Source of the DNA: Rubrimonas cliftonensis
GTDB lineage: Bacteria; Pseudomonadota; Alphaproteobacteria; Rhodobacterales; Rhodobacteraceae
Reading direction: 5' to 3'
Assembly (NCBI RefSeq): GCF_900107585.1
Contig: NZ_FNQM01000007.1
Span: forward strand, 62,001-126,000
Length of the DNA: 64,000 nucleotides
The position numbers and the translations under genes are program-made. Shown piece by piece: positions 22,816 to 30,925 of this stretch. The notes below the pieces were generated by a model. The model was not told the DNA's origin, did no database searches, and saw nothing but the letters and a program-made list of their open reading frames with translations. Within the stretch, counting starts at the first letter, position 1. Every line of letters starts with the position of its first letter.

Positions 22816-23756
22816 GCCGCGCGCCCCGAAACAGCGCGCAGCTTCGGCGGCAGCGCCGCGACCGCGCCGTGAAGCGGCTCGCCCGGCAGCGCGCGCGCCA
22901 GCACGTCGCGGGCCGCCAGCAGCTTCTCGAGGTCCACCCCGGTCTCCACCCCCATCAGGTCGAACAGATGCACGAGATCCTCCGTCGCGATGTTGCCCGA
23001 AGGCCCCGGCGCGAAGGGGCAGCCGCCGAGCCCGGCGAGGCTGGCGTCGAAAGTCCGCACGCCGGCCTCGAAGGCGGCGCAGGCGTTGGCGAGCCCCAGC
23101 CCGTTGGCGTTGTGCAGATGCACCCCGTCGAGCAGAGGGCCGACCTCCGCGCTCACGCGCGCCACGAGCCGCGCCACTTGCCGCGGATGGGCCATGCCGG
23201 CGGTGTCGGCGAGGCCCATGGCGTCCGCCCCCGCCTCCGCCAGCATCGCCGCCAGCCGCACGACCGCGTCCTCCGCGACGGCGCCCTCGATGGTGCAGCC
23301 GAAGGCGGTGGAGAGCCCGCCCTCGATCGCCGGCCGCGCGCCCTCCGGCCTCGCGTCGCACAGCCGGCGCAGCGCGGCGAGTTCGGCGACCGCCGCCTCC
23401 GGCGGCTTGTTGACGTTGGCCGTCGAATGCGACCGCGAGACCGAGACCGGCAGCGTGATCTTGTGGACCCCCGCCGCCAGCGCCCGCTCGCCGCCCTTCA
23501 GGTTCGGCGCCAGCGCCGCGACCGTCAGGCCGGGAATGGCCAGCGCATGGGCGACCACCGCCTCGATGTCGGCCATCATCGGCAGCGCCTTCGCCGGCCC
23601 GAACGCGCCCACCTCGATCTCGCGCAGCCCCGCCGCCGCCAGGGCGTCGATCCAGGCCAGCTTGTCGGCCGTCGCCATGCGCCCGGCGGCCATCTGCAGC
23701 CCGTCGCGCGGCCCGACCTCGCTGACCAGCGCGGTCTCCCGTGTCGCATCGACCAT
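22812..23756 (-). CDS. HMG-CoA-lyase-like aldolase
   Basis: This 314-residue TIM-barrel lyase is of the DRE/HMGL family, which splits 3-hydroxy-3-methylglutaryl-CoA or similar (such as citramalyl-CoA) to acetyl-CoA and an acid. Visible: SEVGPRDGLQ (catalytic Arg/Asp), metal-binding HLHNANGLG, and the catalytic cysteine loop GGCPFAPGPSGNIATEDLV. Start at 23756 has GGAG eight bases upstream; an in-frame ATG 18 bases earlier lacks one. It is divergent from an iclR-type gene, with palindromic sites in between, so it is probably IclR-controlled. Confidence 0.9.
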   Translation of the reverse strand: MVDATRETALVSEVGPRDGLQMAAGRMATADKLAWIDALAAAGLREIEVGAFGPAKALPMMADIEAVVAHALAIPGLTVAALAPNLKGGERALAAGVHKITLPVSVSRSHSTANVNKPPEAAVAELAALRRLCDARPEGARPAIEGGLSTAFGCTIEGAVAEDAVVRLAAMLAEAGADAMGLADTAGMAHPRQVARLVARVSAEVGPLLDGVHLHNANGLGLANACAAFEAGVRTFDASLAGLGGCPFAPGPSGNIATEDLVHLFDLMGVETGVDLEKLLAARDVLARALPGEPLHGAVAALPPKLRAVSGRAA

Positions 23757-23788
23757 CCCGGCTTCTCCACGCATTCTCTATTTGTAGC

Positions 23789-23818
23789 AGTCTGCCTGAC
23801 AGACTACTGTTCTGTCTG
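23789..23818. promoter_or_regulatory. Putative operator for the IclR-type regulator
   Basis: AGTCTG-N5-CAGACT (23789-23805) is a perfect inverted repeat. A second overlapping pair follows, CAGAC (23800-23804) with GTCTG (23814-23818). Three half-sites thus lie in an AT-richer stretch between the divergent regulator and lyase genes, where IclR-family proteins usually bind. Confidence 0.6.
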
Positions 23819-23907
23819 ATGGATACTTACACGGCGAATCGGCTCGCGAGGCAAGCGGGGCGGTCCGGGCGGCGAGGGACGAGGGGCGAGAGGCGAGAGG
23901 CGAGGTC

Positions 23908-24699
23908 ATGGACGGCTCAGGCGGAAACAGACCCGAGGCGCGACCGGCCGCGCACCCCGAACCGCAGGCGGCGCGGCGCGGGGGCGCGCGCGCTGCGCCG
24001 GCGCGTCCGAAGGCGCAGCGCGTCGAGGCGCTCGAACGCGCCTTCTCCATCCTGGAGGCCTTCGCCGACGGCCCTTCGCGGCTGACGCTGGCCGAGCTCA
24101 CCCGCCGCACCGGCCTTTACAACTCCACCGCCCTGCGCCTTGCCGCGACCCTGGAGCAGGGGGGCTTCCTGCTGCGCGATCCCGACGGCCGCTTCCGCCT
24201 CGGTCCCTCGCTGTGGCGGCTGGGCTCGCTCTACCAGCGCGGCTTCGACCTCGCCGCGGAGGTCCGCCCGGCGCTCGACCGCCTGGCCGAGGCGACCGGG
24301 GAGACGTCGGCCTTCTACGTCCGCGAGGGCGAGCGGCGCGTCTGCCTCTACCGTCGCCACGGCGCGCAGGAGATCCGCCACCATGTCGAGGAGGGCGCCG
24401 AGCTGCCGCTCGACAGCGGCGCCAGCGCCCGCGTGCTGCGCGCCTTCACCGGCGACGCCGGTCCCGCCCATGACGTCGTGCGCGCCGCCGGCGGCCATGT
24501 CTCCTTCGGCGAGCGCGAGCCCGAAGCCGCCGCCGCCGCCGCCCCGGTGTTCCTCGCCGGCGGCGCCTTCGCCGGCGCGCTGACCGTCGCCGGCCTGCGC
24601 GCCCGCTTCAGCGAGGCGCGCGCCGCCGCGATCTTCCGCGCCGTGAAGGCCGAGGCGGCGGCGCTGAGCGAAAGGCTCGGGGCCCGGCCGCGGCGGTGA
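23908..24699 (+). CDS. IclR-family transcription regulator
   Basis: This 263-residue regulator has an N-terminal winged helix (about residues 38-100, with VEALERAFSILEAF and LTLAELTRRTGLYNSTALRL). The C-terminal effector-binding domain contains GETSAFYVREGERRVCLYR. The first 35 residues are a Pro/Ala/Arg-rich extension encoded by GC-rich sequence. A ribosome site GAGG lies upstream. Divergent placement suggests that it controls the CoA-transferase/lyase pair in response to their substrate. Confidence 0.88.
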   Translation: MDGSGGNRPEARPAAHPEPQAARRGGARAAPARPKAQRVEALERAFSILEAFADGPSRLTLAELTRRTGLYNSTALRLAATLEQGGFLLRDPDGRFRLGPSLWRLGSLYQRGFDLAAEVRPALDRLAEATGETSAFYVREGERRVCLYRRHGAQEIRHHVEEGAELPLDSGASARVLRAFTGDAGPAHDVVRAAGGHVSFGEREPEAAAAAAPVFLAGGAFAGALTVAGLRARFSEARAAAIFRAVKAEAAALSERLGARPRR

Positions 24700-24923
24700 G
24701 CGCCCGAACCTCCGTCGCCGGCCCGCCGCCGGCGGCGCGGGGCGCTGACGCGACGCTCGGCACGGTTCGGACACGCCCGCGCGCAGGTCCGCGCCGCCGC
24801 CTGCGCCGGGGCGGAGGGGTCACGCGACCGTGACGCCGCGGCGCCGGCGGAACCCGGCGAGATGACTTGACCGCGCGCCCACCCGCCGGCCAGCTTCTCG
24901 CAGCGCAGGCGGAGGGACCGGCC

Positions 24924-25589
24924 ATGGCCGATGACGGAGGCGACGCGACCGAGACGCGGCTCGCGACGGCGTTGCGCTCGGCCAACACCGGCGACGCCGC
25001 CGCCTACGAGACGTTCCTGAGCGAGGCCGCCGACCTGCTGCGCGCCGGCGCCCGCGCCCGGCTTTCGCGTCTTGGCTTCGGCGCCCACGAGGCCGAGGAC
25101 GTGGTGCAGGAGACTCTGATGGCCCTGCACCTCAAGCGCGCCACCTGGGACGGCGTGCGGCCGGTGCTCCCCTGGATCCGCGCCATCGCCCGCCACAAGG
25201 CGCTCGACGCCGCCCGGCGGCTCGGGCGGCTGCGCGCGCGCACCCACGCCCAGCCGGTCGAGGACTGGGCCGACATCCTGGCCGGCGCCCCGGACGCCGA
25301 ACCCGCGGCCGAGGCCGCGCCGGAGGGCGTCGTCCGGGCGCGGCTCGCCGAGGCGCTGAAGGGCCGCGAGCGCGGCGTGGTCGCCGCGCTCGGCCTTGAG
25401 GGCCTTTCGGTCGCCGCCGCCGCGGCGCGGTTCGCGATCAGCGAAGGCGCGGTGCGCGTGGCCTTCCATCGCGGGCTGGCGCGGCTGCGCGCATCCGCCG
25501 CGGCGGAGGGCGAAGGCGAGGGCCGCGGCCTCCCGGCGTCGGCGCCGCGCGTCGCGGCCCGCGTCGCGGACGCGAGCGCGCGGCGATGA
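24924..25589 (+). CDS. ECF sigma factor paired with NrsF
   Basis: This 221-residue ECF sigma factor has region 2 with GAHEAEDVVQETLMALHLKR and VLPWIRAIARHKALDAARR, and a weaker region 4 (GLEGLSVAAAAARFAIS, then EGAVRVAFHRGLARLR). ATG at 24924 is chosen over an in-frame start 57 bases upstream because GGAGGG lies seven bases before it. The stop overlaps the NrsF-type anti-sigma start (ATGA). A GGAACCC at 24849-24855 could be part of an autoregulatory -35, but no clear -10 was found. It is distinct from EcfG. Confidence 0.87.
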   Translation: MADDGGDATETRLATALRSANTGDAAAYETFLSEAADLLRAGARARLSRLGFGAHEAEDVVQETLMALHLKRATWDGVRPVLPWIRAIARHKALDAARRLGRLRARTHAQPVEDWADILAGAPDAEPAAEAAPEGVVRARLAEALKGRERGVVAALGLEGLSVAAAAARFAISEGAVRVAFHRGLARLRASAAAEGEGEGRGLPASAPRVAARVADASARR

Positions 25590-26215
25590 GCACCGACGCG
25601 CTCATCCGCCGGCTCGCCGCGGACCTGCGGCCCGTGGACCCTCTGCGCGCGCCGCAGCGCCTGGCGCTGGCGCTGGGGCTCTCGTTCCTCGCCGCCGCAG
25701 CGCTCGTGCTGACGGTGTTCGGCCTGCGGTCCGACCTCGCGGCCGGGCTCGCCACCGGCGGCGGCGCGGTGAAGCTCGTCGGCGGGGTCGCGCTGGCCGC
25801 CGGCGGCGCGCTCGCCGCCTGCCGCCTGTCGCGCCCCGCCGCCCCGCCGGACGCCGCGCCGCTCGCGCTGATCGGCCTTGCGGCGCTTTTCGCCGCCGGC
25901 GCCGTGGCTTTCTCCGACGTCCGTTCGCCGATGGGCGCCGTGCTGGCCAACGCCCCGGCCTGCGTCTGGGCGATCTGGGCGCTCGGGCTGGCGCCGCTCG
26001 GCGCCGCGCTCCTCGCCCTGCGCGCCGGCGCGGCGACGCGGCCGCGCGCCGCCGGCGCCGTCGCAGGCGTCGCCGCCGGGGGCGTCTCGGCGCTGGCCTA
26101 CGCGCTCTCCTGCCCCGCCGACGATCCGCTCTTCGTCGCCGTCGCCTATGGCGGCGCGATTCTCGCCCTCGCCGCGCTCGGCGCGCTGGCCGGCCCGCGC
26201 GCCCTGCGCTGGTGA
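25586..26215 (+). CDS. NrsF/DUF1109 membrane anti-sigma factor
   Basis: This 209-residue protein has about six transmembrane helices and the NrsF (DUF1109) layout: a short cytoplasmic N-terminus (MSTDALIRRLAADLRPVDPL) that binds the sigma factor, then helices to the C-terminus. Two cysteines sit in APACVWAI and LSCPADDPLF. In Caulobacter NrsF, paired periplasmic cysteines are needed to sense metal or oxidant stress; by analogy these may do so here. Translation is coupled to the sigma gene. Confidence 0.85.
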   Translation: MSTDALIRRLAADLRPVDPLRAPQRLALALGLSFLAAAALVLTVFGLRSDLAAGLATGGGAVKLVGGVALAAGGALAACRLSRPAAPPDAAPLALIGLAALFAAGAVAFSDVRSPMGAVLANAPACVWAIWALGLAPLGAALLALRAGAATRPRAAGAVAGVAAGGVSALAYALSCPADDPLFVAVAYGGAILALAALGALAGPRALRW

Positions 26216-26335
26216 GCGGGGGCCGCGCCGCCGCCGGTCAAGGCGCGGCGCGCTCCGGCCCCGCACGATCCGGCCCCTGCCACACATGCGCGCGGCTCCG
26301 GCGCCCTGCCGCCACCGGCGCGGCTTGCGGGCGCC

Positions 26336-27229
26336 CTAGTCACGCGCGCCGGCGTAGCGGGCCTCGTCGAGGTAGTAGGCTTCGAAGCCCACCCGCTCCC
26401 GAAGCTCGGCGAAGCCCATCAGCCCCTCGGGCGCGCGGTCGGCGCGCATCGCCGCCAGCGCGTCGGTCATGGCCCGCATCGCCGTCGCCATCAGCGTCAG
26501 CGGCCAGGCCGCCACGCCGTAGCCCATCTCGCTCAGCGTCGCCTGGCTCGGGATCGGCGTCTCGCCGCCCTCCACCAGATTGGCCATCTTCCAGCCCGGC
26601 AGTTCGGCGCAGAGCCGGCGCATCTCCGCCTCGGACTTCGGCGCCTCCACGAACAGGATCTCCGCGCCGGCCTTGTGGAAGGCCTCGGCGCGCCAGAGCG
26701 CCTCGTCGAGCCCGTGGCCGTGGCGCGCGTCGGTGCGCGCGATGATCAGGATGTCGGAGCCGATCTCGGCGCGCGCGTCCACCGCCGCGCTGATGCGCTC
26801 GACCGCCTCGGTCCGGTCCACCACCAGCTTGCCTTTCGTGTGGCCGCAGCGCTTGGGCGCCAGCTGGTCCTCGATCATCACCGCCGCCGCGCCGGCCTGC
26901 GCGTAGCCCTTCACCGTCCGTTTCACGTTCAACGCGTTGCCGTAGCCGGTGTCGCCGTCGCACAGCACCGGCAGCGCCGTCGCGGCGCAGACGTCGCGCA
27001 CGGCGCCGGCCATCTCGGCGTAGGAGATCAGCCCTGCATCCGGCGCCCCGATCCGCTGGGCCGAGACGCAGAAACCCGACATGAAGGCGGCGCGGAACCC
27101 CGCCTGCCCGATCAGCCGCGCCGTCAGCGCGTCCCCGCAGGAGGGCGTGACCAGCAGTTCGCCGCTCTCAAGCAGCGCGCGCAGCCGCGCGCCGGGAGAG
27201 GCGCCGGGGAAGGCTTGCGGGGTCGTCAC
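26336..27229 (-). CDS. Isocitrate lyase/PEP mutase-family lyase
   Basis: This 297-residue TIM-barrel enzyme belongs to the ICL/PEP-mutase superfamily. It carries the metal-binding DGDTGYGNALNVKRTV and EDQLAPKRCGHTKGK loops. The KRCGH catalytic cysteine marks a C-C lyase (2-methylisocitrate, dimethylmalate or similar), not a phosphonate mutase. GTG at 27229 overlaps the stop of the TRAP DctM gene (GTGA), so it is the last gene of the transporter operon. It probably cleaves the imported substrate or a derivative. Confidence 0.88.
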   Translation of the reverse strand: MTTPQAFPGASPGARLRALLESGELLVTPSCGDALTARLIGQAGFRAAFMSGFCVSAQRIGAPDAGLISYAEMAGAVRDVCAATALPVLCDGDTGYGNALNVKRTVKGYAQAGAAAVMIEDQLAPKRCGHTKGKLVVDRTEAVERISAAVDARAEIGSDILIIARTDARHGHGLDEALWRAEAFHKAGAEILFVEAPKSEAEMRRLCAELPGWKMANLVEGGETPIPSQATLSEMGYGVAAWPLTLMATAMRAMTDALAAMRADRAPEGLMGFAELRERVGFEAYYLDEARYAGARD

Positions 27230-28500
27230 AGGTTTCTCGGCAGCCACAGGGCGATGTCCTCGAACAGGTAGATCAGGATGACGGTCAGCAGCATCAGCAA
27301 CACGAAGGGCGCGGCGCCGCGCGCCACCTCCCCCATCTGCGCCCGCCCGATGCTCTGGATGACGTAGAGATTCAGCCCCACCGGGGGCGTGATCAGCGCG
27401 CACTCCACCATGATGATGAAGAAGATGCCGAACCAGATCGGGTCGACGCCCAGCGCCGCCATCGTGCCGGCCAGCACCGGCATCATGATCAGCATCATCG
27501 ACAGCGCCTCCATGAACAGGCCCATCACCAGCAGCGCCAGCGCCACCGCGATGATGAAGGCCCCCGCCGTGTCGACGTTCGCCGTGATGAAGGCCGAGAG
27601 ATCCTGCGGCACGCGCCACAGCGCGATCGCCTTCCCGAACACCTTCGCCCCGGCGACGATCAGCAGGATCGAGGCCGAGGACCGCATGCTGTCGGCCACC
27701 GCCGCCTTGAGGTCGGCCCAGCTCAGCGAGCGCAGCACCACGACGGTCAGGAACAGCGCGCCGATGAAGCCGATGGCGGCGGCTTCCGTCGGCGTGAACC
27801 AGCCCTGGTAGATGCCGGCGATCACCAGCCCCGCCAGCGCCGCCGTCGGCAGGGCGCGCAGGCCGGTGCGCCGCCGCTCGCCTTTCGCCGCCCGCGGGCT
27901 CGGCGTGTAGTCGGACGAGAACTTCGCGTAGAGCATCGCATAGACGATGAAGAGGGCCATCATCAGCAGCCCCGGCCCCACCCCGGCCATGAACAGCGCG
28001 AGTATCGAGCTCTCCGTGATCACGCCGTAGACGATCAGGATGATCGAGGGCGGGATGAGGATGCCAAGCGTCCCCCCCGCCGCCAGCAGCCCGAAGACGA
28101 AGGGCCGCGGGTAGCCGCGCCTCGTCATCTCGGGAATGGCGACCGAGCCGATGGTCCCCGCCGTCGCGACCGAGGAGCCGGAGATCGCCGCGAACAGCCC
28201 GCAGCTCAGCACCGTGGCCACCGCCAGACCGCCGGGCCAGTGACCGACCCAGGCCTGCACCGCGGCGAACAGGTCGCGCCCCACCCCGCCCCTCAGCAGG
28301 ATGTTGGACATCAGCAGGAACAGCGGGATCGCGAGCAGGATGAAGCTGTCGAGCGCCGAGAGCAGCCCGGTCGAGGCCATCGACGGCGCGAAGCCGCCGA
28401 CCAGCAGCAGCCCCAGCCCCAGCCCGCCCAGCGCGAAGGCCACGGGCACCCCGACGAGCAGCAGCGAAAACAGCGCCAGCAGGATCAGGACGACTTCCAT
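27226..28500 (-). CDS. dctM: TRAP transporter large permease DctM
   Basis: This 424-residue polytopic protein has about 12 helices and TRAP-T large-subunit signatures: LLVGVPVAFALGG, PLFLLMSNILLRGGVGRDLF (shown in part), GSSVATAGTIGSVAIPEM and LIPPSIILIVYG. With DctQ it forms the Na+-coupled inner-membrane channel fed by the periplasmic DctP. It lies 5 bp after dctQ and overlaps the lyase gene downstream. Confidence 0.94.
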   Translation of the reverse strand: MEVVLILLALFSLLLVGVPVAFALGGLGLGLLLVGGFAPSMASTGLLSALDSFILLAIPLFLLMSNILLRGGVGRDLFAAVQAWVGHWPGGLAVATVLSCGLFAAISGSSVATAGTIGSVAIPEMTRRGYPRPFVFGLLAAGGTLGILIPPSIILIVYGVITESSILALFMAGVGPGLLMMALFIVYAMLYAKFSSDYTPSPRAAKGERRRTGLRALPTAALAGLVIAGIYQGWFTPTEAAAIGFIGALFLTVVVLRSLSWADLKAAVADSMRSSASILLIVAGAKVFGKAIALWRVPQDLSAFITANVDTAGAFIIAVALALLVMGLFMEALSMMLIMMPVLAGTMAALGVDPIWFGIFFIIMVECALITPPVGLNLYVIQSIGRAQMGEVARGAAPFVLLMLLTVILIYLFEDIALWLPRNL

Positions 28501-28505
28501 CGCGC

Positions 28506-29006
28506 CTACTCCTGAACCGGGCTGTCGTCGGGCATGGGCGCCCCCATGGCCGTGCGCGCCATCTCCAGCGCGGTCTGCAGCCCCAGCAGCGCGAAGGCCG
28601 CCGGGACCGCCGCCTGCGGCCACCACGCCGGCATGTCGAGCATCGAGCCCGTCGTGCGCCCGCGCGCAAAACTGTTGAGCGGCGCGTCCAGCCCCGCCCA
28701 GACCACGACGACGCAGACCGCCAGCACCACCGCCAGCGCGATCAGCCGCGCCGCGCGCCGCGCCGGCTCGCCCAGCAGCGCGGTCACGACCGTCACGCGG
28801 ATGTGCTGGCCGTGGCGCAGCAGCGCCGGCGCCGCCAGCAGCGTCGCCCACACGAAGAACAGCCGCGACAGCTCCTCGGCCCAGATCGTCGGCGCGGTGA
28901 AGAAGTAGCGCGCCGCCACCTCGTAGCTCAGCATCAGCCCGACGGCGAAATACACCCAGCCCGCAAAGGCGGCGAGCGCGTCGGACAGGCGGTCGACAAG
29001 CCCCAT
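28506..29006 (-). CDS. dctQ: TRAP transporter small permease DctQ
   Basis: This 166-residue membrane protein has four helices with the family-typical YEVAARYFFTAPTIWAEELS and RHGQHIRV segments. It is the small TRAP membrane subunit. GGGAGG lies six bases before the ATG. It is separated from dctP upstream by 232 bp containing two strong palindromes, which may reduce expression of the membrane subunits relative to the binding protein. Confidence 0.93.
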   Translation of the reverse strand: MGLVDRLSDALAAFAGWVYFAVGLMLSYEVAARYFFTAPTIWAEELSRLFFVWATLLAAPALLRHGQHIRVTVVTALLGEPARRAARLIALAVVLAVCVVVVWAGLDAPLNSFARGRTTGSMLDMPAWWPQAAVPAAFALLGLQTALEMARTAMGAPMPDDSPVQE

Positions 29007-29068
29007 GGCGGGCCTCCCTGAGATGGGCGATGCGCGCCGGCGCCGCGCGAGCGGGGAAAGCGGCGCTG

Positions 29069-29221
29069 CCCCGGACCCCGATCCGGGGCCCCGACGAACG
29101 GCGCGCGACGCCGGCGGCTTTCTCCTGCGCGCGCGCCAGCCCCGCGCCGCGGCGTCCAGAAACCCGGAGACCGGGCGACCGGCAGGCCCGCAGACCGGGC
29201 GGCCCCGGACCCGATCCGGGG
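29069..29221. repeat. Paired palindromes between dctP and dctQ
   Basis: CCCCGGA-N6-TCCGGGG occurs at 29069-29088 and, with a 5-base loop, at 29203-29221. The intervening DNA has repeated agaccgggcg-like blocks. Hairpins between the binding-protein and permease genes commonly stabilise the upstream mRNA or partially terminate it. Confidence 0.7.
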
Positions 29222-29238
29222 CCGCGCCCCTTGCGGCG

Positions 29239-30213
29239 TCAGAGGCCGTTGGCGGCGTCTAGCACCTCGCGGCCGAGCGGCCCGGCCTCCGCCAGCCAAG
29301 CGTCGATCACCGGCGCGGAGGCCGCCTTCCACGCCGCGACCTGCTCGGCCGTCGGCGTGTGGACCTTCATGCCGGCGGCGACGGCGTCGGCCAGCGCCTC
29401 CTTCTCGATCTCGCTCATGCGGTCGCGCACGTCGGCCTCGGCCTTCAGCGCGGCCGCCTCGACGGCCGCCTGCTGCTCGTTGGTCAGGTCGTCCCACGCG
29501 TCCTCGTTGATGACCACGAGGAACTCGATGTCGCCGTTGTTGGTCAGGGTGACGGCGTCCATCACCTCCCACAGCTTGCGCGACTGCACGCCCGAGAGGC
29601 CCGTCATGCCCACGTCCACCGTGCCGCGCTGGTATGCGAGGAACTGCTCGGAGCCCGAGATCAGCGTCGGCGCGCCGCCCAGCTCCTTGACCCACTCGCC
29701 GAGCCACTTGCCGAACACGCGGACCTTCTGGCCCTGCAGATCGTCCGGCCCCATCAGCGGCTCGCCCTTGGAGAGCAGCACGTTGCCGCCATAGGCCTGC
29801 CACCACAGCACCTTGGCGCCGGTCTCGGCGATGGCGGCGTCGAGCGGCGCGCGCACGGGCGAGCCCGGCGCGGTCGCGGCGCGCACCTTCGCCTCGGTGT
29901 TGAGCACGAAGGGCATGTAGAAGATGTCCACCGCCGGGATGTCGCCCACGAAGCGGCTGAGCGAGGCGACGCCCATCTCGATCTGGCCCGAGCCGACCGC
30001 CTCCGGCACCTCGTTGTCCTTGTAGAGCTGCGCGCTGTCGTAGATCTCGATCTTCACGTCGGAGGTCTTCTCGACCTCCTCCTTGAACAGCAGCAGGTTC
30101 TGCCCGAGATGGCTCGCCAGCGGCAGCTGCAGGGTGATGCGCAGCGTCGTCTCGGCCTGCGCGGCGCCAGAGATGGCCAGCGCCAGCCCGGCGCCCAGAA
30201 GCGTCCTCATCAT
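29239..30213 (-). CDS. dctP: TRAP transporter substrate-binding protein DctP
   Basis: This 324-residue periplasmic solute receptor begins with a signal peptide (MMRTLLGAGLALAISGAAQA). The family core RVFGKWLGEWVKELGGAPT and the substrate-carboxylate region YQRGTVDVGMTGLSGVQS follow. ATG at 30213 is preferred (GGGAGG seven bases upstream); another ATG six bases earlier is too close to that site. It heads the dctPQM-lyase operon. TRAP receptors usually bind carboxylates; specificity cannot be read. Confidence 0.93.
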   Translation of the reverse strand: MMRTLLGAGLALAISGAAQAETTLRITLQLPLASHLGQNLLLFKEEVEKTSDVKIEIYDSAQLYKDNEVPEAVGSGQIEMGVASLSRFVGDIPAVDIFYMPFVLNTEAKVRAATAPGSPVRAPLDAAIAETGAKVLWWQAYGGNVLLSKGEPLMGPDDLQGQKVRVFGKWLGEWVKELGGAPTLISGSEQFLAYQRGTVDVGMTGLSGVQSRKLWEVMDAVTLTNNGDIEFLVVINEDAWDDLTNEQQAAVEAAALKAEADVRDRMSEIEKEALADAVAAGMKVHTPTAEQVAAWKAASAPVIDAWLAEAGPLGREVLDAANGL

Positions 30214-30368
30214 GGTCATACCTCCCAACGGTTTCTTGTTGGGCGCGATAGAGGCGCGCCTGCGCCCCGCCGTCAAGCGCTGCGGCCGCAACCTCGCACG
30301 CCAAATGCGTGGCGCCGCGTTCCCGCGCCGGCTATGTCTCGTGCGGTGGCCGGGGGATTTCGAGCCGC

Positions 30369-30914
30369 ATGGAAGACTTGCTCAAGCTGCTGGCGAAGCT
30401 GGGCGTCTGGGGCGTTTTCTTCGGCGTCTGCTACGGCTTCGCGCGACGCTACTTCCACGACCTCTACAAGCAGCCCGACAAGGGCCGCTGGATAGCCCGC
30501 CTGCGCCACGACGGCTTCGCCAGGCGCTACCGCGAGATGCTGGCCGCCGCGCTCGACCAGCTCGACCGCCGCCTCTCGCCAGAGGCGGACCCGACGCCCG
30601 GCGCGCCCAAGGCCGAGGTCTCGCGCGCGTGGAGCCACGGCCTGCTCGACAAATGCCCGCTGCTGGCCGTCGCCTACCCGATCCTCTCGGTGCTGATCTG
30701 GTGGGCCGCCACCGGCGAACCCGGCCGCATCGGCGACCTCACGGTGATCGAAGCGCAGCACGCCGTCCCTGGGCGCCTCGCGGCGATCGGCGCCCTTGCG
30801 CTCTCGGCGCCGGTTTTTCTTCTTTGGCAGGTCGCGGCACTGTTCGGGCGGCCCGCGCTCGACGCACTGCTAAGGCTTTTCGAAGCCTTCGCGCGCGGGA
30901 TCGGCGCGGTCTGA
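30369..30914 (+). CDS. Integral membrane protein, unknown
   Basis: This 181-residue protein was not recognised. An N-terminal hydrophobic helix (VWGVFFGVCYGFARRYF) is followed by a charged cytoplasmic-looking stretch, then two or three helices (LAVAYPILSVLIWWAA, IGALALSAPVFLLWQVAALF) and an amphipathic end. No clear ribosome site precedes the ATG at 30369. It stands alone between the TRAP operon (divergent) and tadG (convergent). Confidence 0.6.
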   Translation: MEDLLKLLAKLGVWGVFFGVCYGFARRYFHDLYKQPDKGRWIARLRHDGFARRYREMLAAALDQLDRRLSPEADPTPGAPKAEVSRAWSHGLLDKCPLLAVAYPILSVLIWWAATGEPGRIGDLTVIEAQHAVPGRLAAIGALALSAPVFLLWQVAALFGRPALDALLRLFEAFARGIGAV

Positions 30915-30925
30915 GCGCCGCGCCC

